Origin: Eretmocerus hayati
Lineage: Eukaryota; Arthropoda; Insecta; Hymenoptera; Aphelinidae
DNA: 64,000 nucleotides
Assembly (NCBI GenBank): GCA_029851415.1
Contig: CM056744.1
Location: forward strand, 121,986,838 to 122,050,837
Direction: 5' to 3'
Part shown: positions 59,990 to 64,000 of the stretch, piece after piece
How the letters are laid out: every line of letters starts with the position of its first letter
Position numbering within the stretch: the first letter of the stretch is position 1
Made by a program: the position numbers and the translations under genes
The notes under the pieces: generated by a model
Seen by the model: only the letters and a program-made list of their open reading frames with translations
The model's database searches: none
What the model was told of the DNA's origin: nothing

Positions 59990-62900
59990 ATGGAGCAGAA
60001 GAAGTTTGTGTTAGTTTTTTGGACGAAAACTCGCAATAAAAGTGTGATATTGGAAACAGATCTTTGTCCGAATGCAAACGAGGGAGAGGTTACTTTTGCT
60101 AAGTACGGGTCTCGACGACGACAGAAGTACGAAGTAAAGATTGTGCAGAAAAGTTGTGAGTAAATTCTTACGATGATTTTTCACTTCAGTCTATTAATAA
60201 CTCAATAGAAATACTCCTTTTGGACCCGATGCGATAATATTTTATTGCAAGTAATTGAGGAAGCGTATTAGAAATTTTCTGGCAATTACTTTCGGTATCG
60301 TATACCTCTGCTTCTTCCATGCGTATTCATACTCAACTTTGCAAGGGTAACGAGCCCTTTATAAATCAGATCGCAGACAAAATTCATTTGCACGGGAATA
60401 AGCGGGTCTTGCTATCGAGGCAGAGTGCGAAGAGTTTTTTCACGAATTACGTGTTTACTCGTGATACATTCTATCGATTCTTAGAGCTTTAGGCGCTAAA
60501 TTTTCATCTTTTCCCCAGATGATGAACGTTATTTGTCGAGCTTGCAAGTGAGCAGTGACGGGGACTTGCTGCCATTGAAGAGGAAACTGCCGAATAAAAA
60601 TACTCTTGATGACAAGGTCACGCTGAAGCACAAGGCTGATGACAAAAATCGCAAGAGAGCAATTGTCTCCACGAAAACATCAGCGCAGCTTGCCAATTCG
60701 CCATCGATTTTCGTCGAGCCTGGTTCAGACGGTGCCGAGGAACCAGAATTGACCAATAATTCAGCTGAGGTTTACAATCGTGATCAGGCGTGCTCATCAG
60801 GGTTACAAAAAAACATGAAAAAGACAAACCCAAGAATTTTATACTCCGATTCGGATGAGGAAGGGAGCGATTTGCGAAATGGACGAGAGGGGGACTATCA
60901 ACTGGCGAGTGAGGAAAGATTCGAGGCAGAGGGACCAACACGTGATTTTGAGAACGGAGAAGTGAATGAGTCAGAGTACGAGAGAGATGGTCGAAGGCTA
61001 GTAAGAGAGAGACCCGAAGAATTAGAGAAACAGGCTGAGTCTAGGAATGCATCAGAAGAAGAGCAAAGGCAGGCTGAAGAAAGTAGGCGGGAGGCAGAAG
61101 AGAGACTTGCAGAGTTGGAAAAGCAGGCTGAAGAAAGGCGACGTGAGGCAGAAGAGAGAAGGGCAGAGTTAGAGAGGCAGGCTGAAGAAAGGAGGCGGGA
61201 GGCAGAAGAGAGAGCGAGACGCGAAGAAGAAGAGAGGCTGGCTGAAGTGAGGCGACGTGAGGCAGAAGAGAGAAGGGCAGAGTTAGAGAGGCAGGCTGAA
61301 GAGAGGAGGCGAGAGGCAGAAGAGAGAGCGAGACGCGAAGAAGAAGAGAGGCTGGCTGAAGAGAGGCGACGTGAGGCAGAAGAGAGAAGGGCAGAGTTAG
61401 AGAGGCAGGCTGAAGAAAGGAGGCGGGAGGCAGAAGAGAGAGCGAGACGCGAAGAAGTAGAGAGGCTGGCTGAAGAGAGGCGACGTGAGGCAGAAAGACA
61501 AGCGGAATTGGCAAGGCAGGGTGACTTAGAGAGGGAAGAAGAAAGACTGAGGCAGGCTGAAGTTAGGAGACAGAGAGCAGAAGAGAGAAGGGCAGAGTTG
61601 GAGCGACAACTAGAACTAGAGGACCAAGGGGTTGATTTGCAGGTTGAAAATGAGGGCGAGGGGCGGGGAGCTATGGAGCGACGGCAGCCAGATGAGAGGC
61701 CAAGGGACGGAGCCGGAGGAGACAACGCTAGGGTTGTCGCTCTCGATAACCCACCAAACTTGCAGCAAGAGCAACAAGCACGGCAGAGAGGAAACAGAAG
61801 GGGCCAGCGTCGTCCACAAAGAGATGATCAACCGATGGTACGCTTGTTTTGATAATATTTGGAAAGAATGCTTACGTCCTTTTAGGCATCGTCAACCCCA
61901 CACCAAGGGCTATACCAGGGCACCGAAAATCAATCACTGAAAACTGTAATCTGACAGATACTCCTAATTTACACTCGAAATCAACTACTAGTTAGCGAGA
62001 GTCAGCGAGATTTTTGTGATTCGGAATCAATTTTGACTGAATTTGTCGGAGATAGTAATTCAGCCGTGATTTCGCAGAACAGACATCACGAATTGCATCT
62101 TCTCTTTGATCTACTGTGCATAACAGAATGTTCATAAGCACATTCATCTTCAAGCATATTATCAAAAACAGTAGTCGATCAACTTTCATTCACAGTCTAT
62201 CAAAAAGTATAGTTTGATAAAAGATAAATGTACTATTTCAGTTTGATAGAAATTGAATGTACTATTCAATTTCAATTCTCTTTCTTTTGGAGCATCTATG
62301 GGAATTGAAGTAGAGTAAGCTATTGATTCGATAATCCTCAAAATGAGAGTTTGTCAAATTAAAAATCAAGTGTCATAATGGGATGTCATCAGAAATTGAA
62401 ATTTTCCCTTTGCAGATCGGACCGGTCTTGTTAGCAGGACAAGCAGGAGATGGTAGAGTGCTACTGTGCAACGTCTATAATGTGTGGATTGATCGCGGTC
62501 GTCTTACCTGGATGCAGCGTTTCTTCGAAGACCCTCGTGAACTTACCCGTCGTTTATTGAAAGAATTAGTCGGGGAGGAAAATCTGAGAGAAATGTGTGC
62601 TCGCGGAAATTCGCCTAACACACGCCCTGTTCCAGAAGAGATAATGAATGCTGTGGAATGTAAGTTTGCAGTACTATCTTCAAAAACTGAGATGCAACCG
62701 ATATTAGCGCACTTGTCCTCGTACTCGTGCGTTTTTTCATTCTACAAGAGTTTCATCGTCTGTTCACTCGCGGGTAAACAGAAAAATTGCACACGAAGGC
62801 GGGGACGAGTGCGAATATTCGGCGTCTTTATTATTTCAGTAAGCGAACATAACTCGCCCTGATACTCGTACAGTAGCTTAGAAAACTACACGTAGGTCTA

Positions 62901-63194
62901 AGTCTGTGCAACGGCAAAGTAACTGTAACTCAATGCGCAGACGCCGGATTTCATTCATGCACGGATTTTCATCTGCCCGCATTTTTCCTTTATTCCGCAA
63001 AATTTCTCGCAGAATAGCAAAACGTGATGATGGAATTCTTTTTTGACAATATTAGTCATGTACAGCATGTATCAACTAAATCATATTAATTTTCAGATTA
63101 CGTGAATAGAACGTGTGTGAGAAGGCTGACTCCTGTACAATTCACGAATGTGGTCAATATGATGTGCGCGTCTCTGCGGAATCCTCGACGTTGA
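59990..63194 (+). CDS. BEN-domain coiled-coil protein of the transposon, 608 aa
   Basis: This is a probable DNA-binding accessory protein. Exons: 59990-60155, 60519-61837, 62416-62659 and 63097-63194; donor and acceptor phases agree. Exon 1 starts MEQKKFVLVFWTKTRNKS and encodes a small basic domain seen at the start of many insect BEN proteins. Exon 2 encodes a Lys-rich segment, an acidic Ser/Asp segment (YSDSDEEGSD) and, near residues 210-390, an extreme Glu/Arg coiled coil with a 38-residue tandem repeat (EERRREAEERARREEEER). Exons 3-4 form the BEN-like domain: VLLCNVYNVWIDRG, a central EENLREMCARGNSP region and the final VNRTCVRRLTPVQFTNVVN, ending LRNPRR. BEN domains bind DNA and bridge chromatin proteins; some occur in DNA viruses, including those of wasps. 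The placement inside the inverted repeats suggests it binds the element ends. The second donor (ATG|gtacgc) is the least certain. Confidence 0.82.
61128..61500 (+). repeat. 114-bp in-frame tandem repeat in the BEN gene
   Basis: About three copies of a 114-bp unit encode the 38-residue Glu/Arg coiled-coil repeat. Copies differ by few substitutions (for example EVRRREAEE against EERRREAEE), which indicates recent expansion within the coding sequence. Confidence 0.75.
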
Positions 63195-63392
63195 ACTCTC
63201 TCCATCGGTCAATTTGCATATTACAATGGCAGTTCTGAACTCGTATTGTTTCTATCGTTTCTACATGATATACAATTCATCTATTTATGATTGTTAATTA
63301 TTCGCAAGAGGTAGGTGCGCAGAAATGTTAGTGTGAGGAGTCGATTGAGAATTAAAAGAGTAAGACTTGTGAGTATGTTTATAGTTCCACGT

Positions 63393-63398
63393 AATAAA
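63393..63398 (+). terminator. Polyadenylation signal AATAAA of the BEN gene
   Basis: AATAAA lies about 200 bp past the BEN stop codon and about 120 bp inside the right inverted repeat, so the transcript can end within the element. Confidence 0.6.
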
Positions 63399-63518
63399 GA
63401 CGGTTAACTTCAAGTAAATCTTCTTTATCACCACGTGTCCAAAGGATAAGAGATGGAATGTTCACTCAACACATTCGCAGTATTGCAGCTGTGATTTCAT
63501 TCAGGGCAGGATCAGATT

Positions 63519-63775
63519 ACCAACAATATTCATTGAATCTTTACAAAAAAAAATCAAATCTTAGCAATATATTGCCAATATATTGCTAAGAGCGAGAAAA
63601 AAACTTTTTGACGGAATATTAGCAATATATCGGCAATATATTGGATAGTGATGTTTGGACATATATTGCGGAAATATTGCTAATTGCAATTTGCAATACC
63701 ATTGCAATATATCGCCAATCGAAGTTTGCGATATATCGCTGATATATTGCCAATTTTCTAGATTTTTACGCGGGT
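63519..63775. repeat. Right terminal inverted repeat with subterminal palindromes
   Basis: This is the complement of 56007-56263, ending TTTTTACGCGGGT, with the same GCAATATATTG-type palindromes. The visible differences are single substitutions (for example CGACATAT on the left against CGATATAT on the right). Confidence 0.9.
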
Positions 63776-64000
63776 AAACTTTCTACACTCACTACTTATT
63801 ACATATGATTCATCAGTAATTAGTTACTGAATGGGCTAGGGCTACAATGGGGTAGCGTGTTTACATCGGAATTCGGTTCTTGAATTTCATCACGCTTCGT
63901 CTCAAGCAGGCACAGAAAGGTCAAAGAGGTCCATGCACTTGTCCGAATAGCAACTCCAAAGAGCGCGACTTTGAGCACAGTTCAATGAATAAAAATCTAG
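63776..64000. other. Flank to the right of the transposon
   Basis: No recognised feature. The sequence directly after the element (AAACTTTCTACAC) does not repeat the left flank. Confidence 0.4.

Larger units (their letters stand above)
56007..63775. mobile_element. Two-gene DNA transposon with BEN-domain accessory gene, 7.77 kb
   Basis: Terminal inverted repeats of about 257 bp (56007-56263 and 63519-63775) begin ACCCGCGTAAAAATCTAGAA and are almost identical. They enclose a divergent gene pair: a transposase on the minus strand (56426-59806) and a BEN/coiled-coil protein on the plus strand (59990-63194), both open and spliced in phase. The transposase core is Tnp2-like, which points to the CMC/EnSpm (CACTA-type) or the related KDZ/Plavaka groups. 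The termini are not the usual CACTA, and I saw no convincing target duplication (left flank ACATCA, right flank AAACTT), so the superfamily is unsettled. Near-identical ends and intact genes suggest recent movement. Confidence 0.85.

Noticed and set aside
60898..61725. 275-codon Ser/Leu-rich frame antisense to the BEN gene
   Set aside because: It is the complement of the Glu/Arg coiled-coil repeat (CTC and TCT codons on the other strand) and has no independent support.

Overview
The window is a stretch of arthropod, most likely insect, nuclear genome. The evidence is small to very large spliceosomal introns with GT-AG ends, animal-type genes (bestrophin, L-lactate dehydrogenase), an R1-clade non-LTR retrotransposon, many palindromic short transposons and long low-complexity satellite tracts. 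I cannot name the species. All exon structures below were assembled by hand from splice signals, reading phase and protein-family similarity, without transcript data.

All three host genes lie on the minus strand. (1) A bestrophin-family anion-channel gene begins at 38686 and runs leftwards: coding exon 1 is 38616-38686, then a first intron of about 34.6 kb, then exons at 3856-3966, 2847-3018 and 2437-2566. The 3' part is not seen and probably lies beyond the left edge. (2) A divergent LDH paralogue (8 coding exons, 42479-45743, 399 aa) carries a 60+ residue N-terminal extension that resembles a mitochondrial presequence. (3) A canonical 332-aa LDH (4 coding exons, 49977-54948) lies upstream of it, so the two form a tandem pair.

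Most of the rest is mobile DNA. Inside bestrophin intron 1 are an apparently intact 5.27-kb R1-clade retrotransposon (20739-26008) with a 16-bp target duplication and a 23-nt A tail, a decayed second reverse transcriptase (about 26300-27700), a 1.43-kb foldback palindrome (12557-13986), several hairpin MITEs, and satellite arrays (16530-19400). A second 1.37-kb foldback lies in intron 1 of the canonical LDH gene. Upstream of bestrophin a MITE has been interrupted by another element (39918-41092).

The most unusual item is a 7.8-kb DNA transposon at 56007-63775, upstream of the canonical LDH. It has nearly identical terminal inverted repeats of about 257 bp, full of GCAATATATTG-type palindromes, and two divergently transcribed, apparently intact, spliced genes. 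One encodes an 881-aa transposase with a Tnp2-like core. The other encodes a 608-aa protein with an N-terminal small domain, a highly charged repeated coiled coil and a C-terminal BEN-like DNA-binding domain. A transposase plus an accessory DNA-binding protein beside dense subterminal repeats recalls plant En/Spm TnpD/TnpA, but here with a BEN protein.
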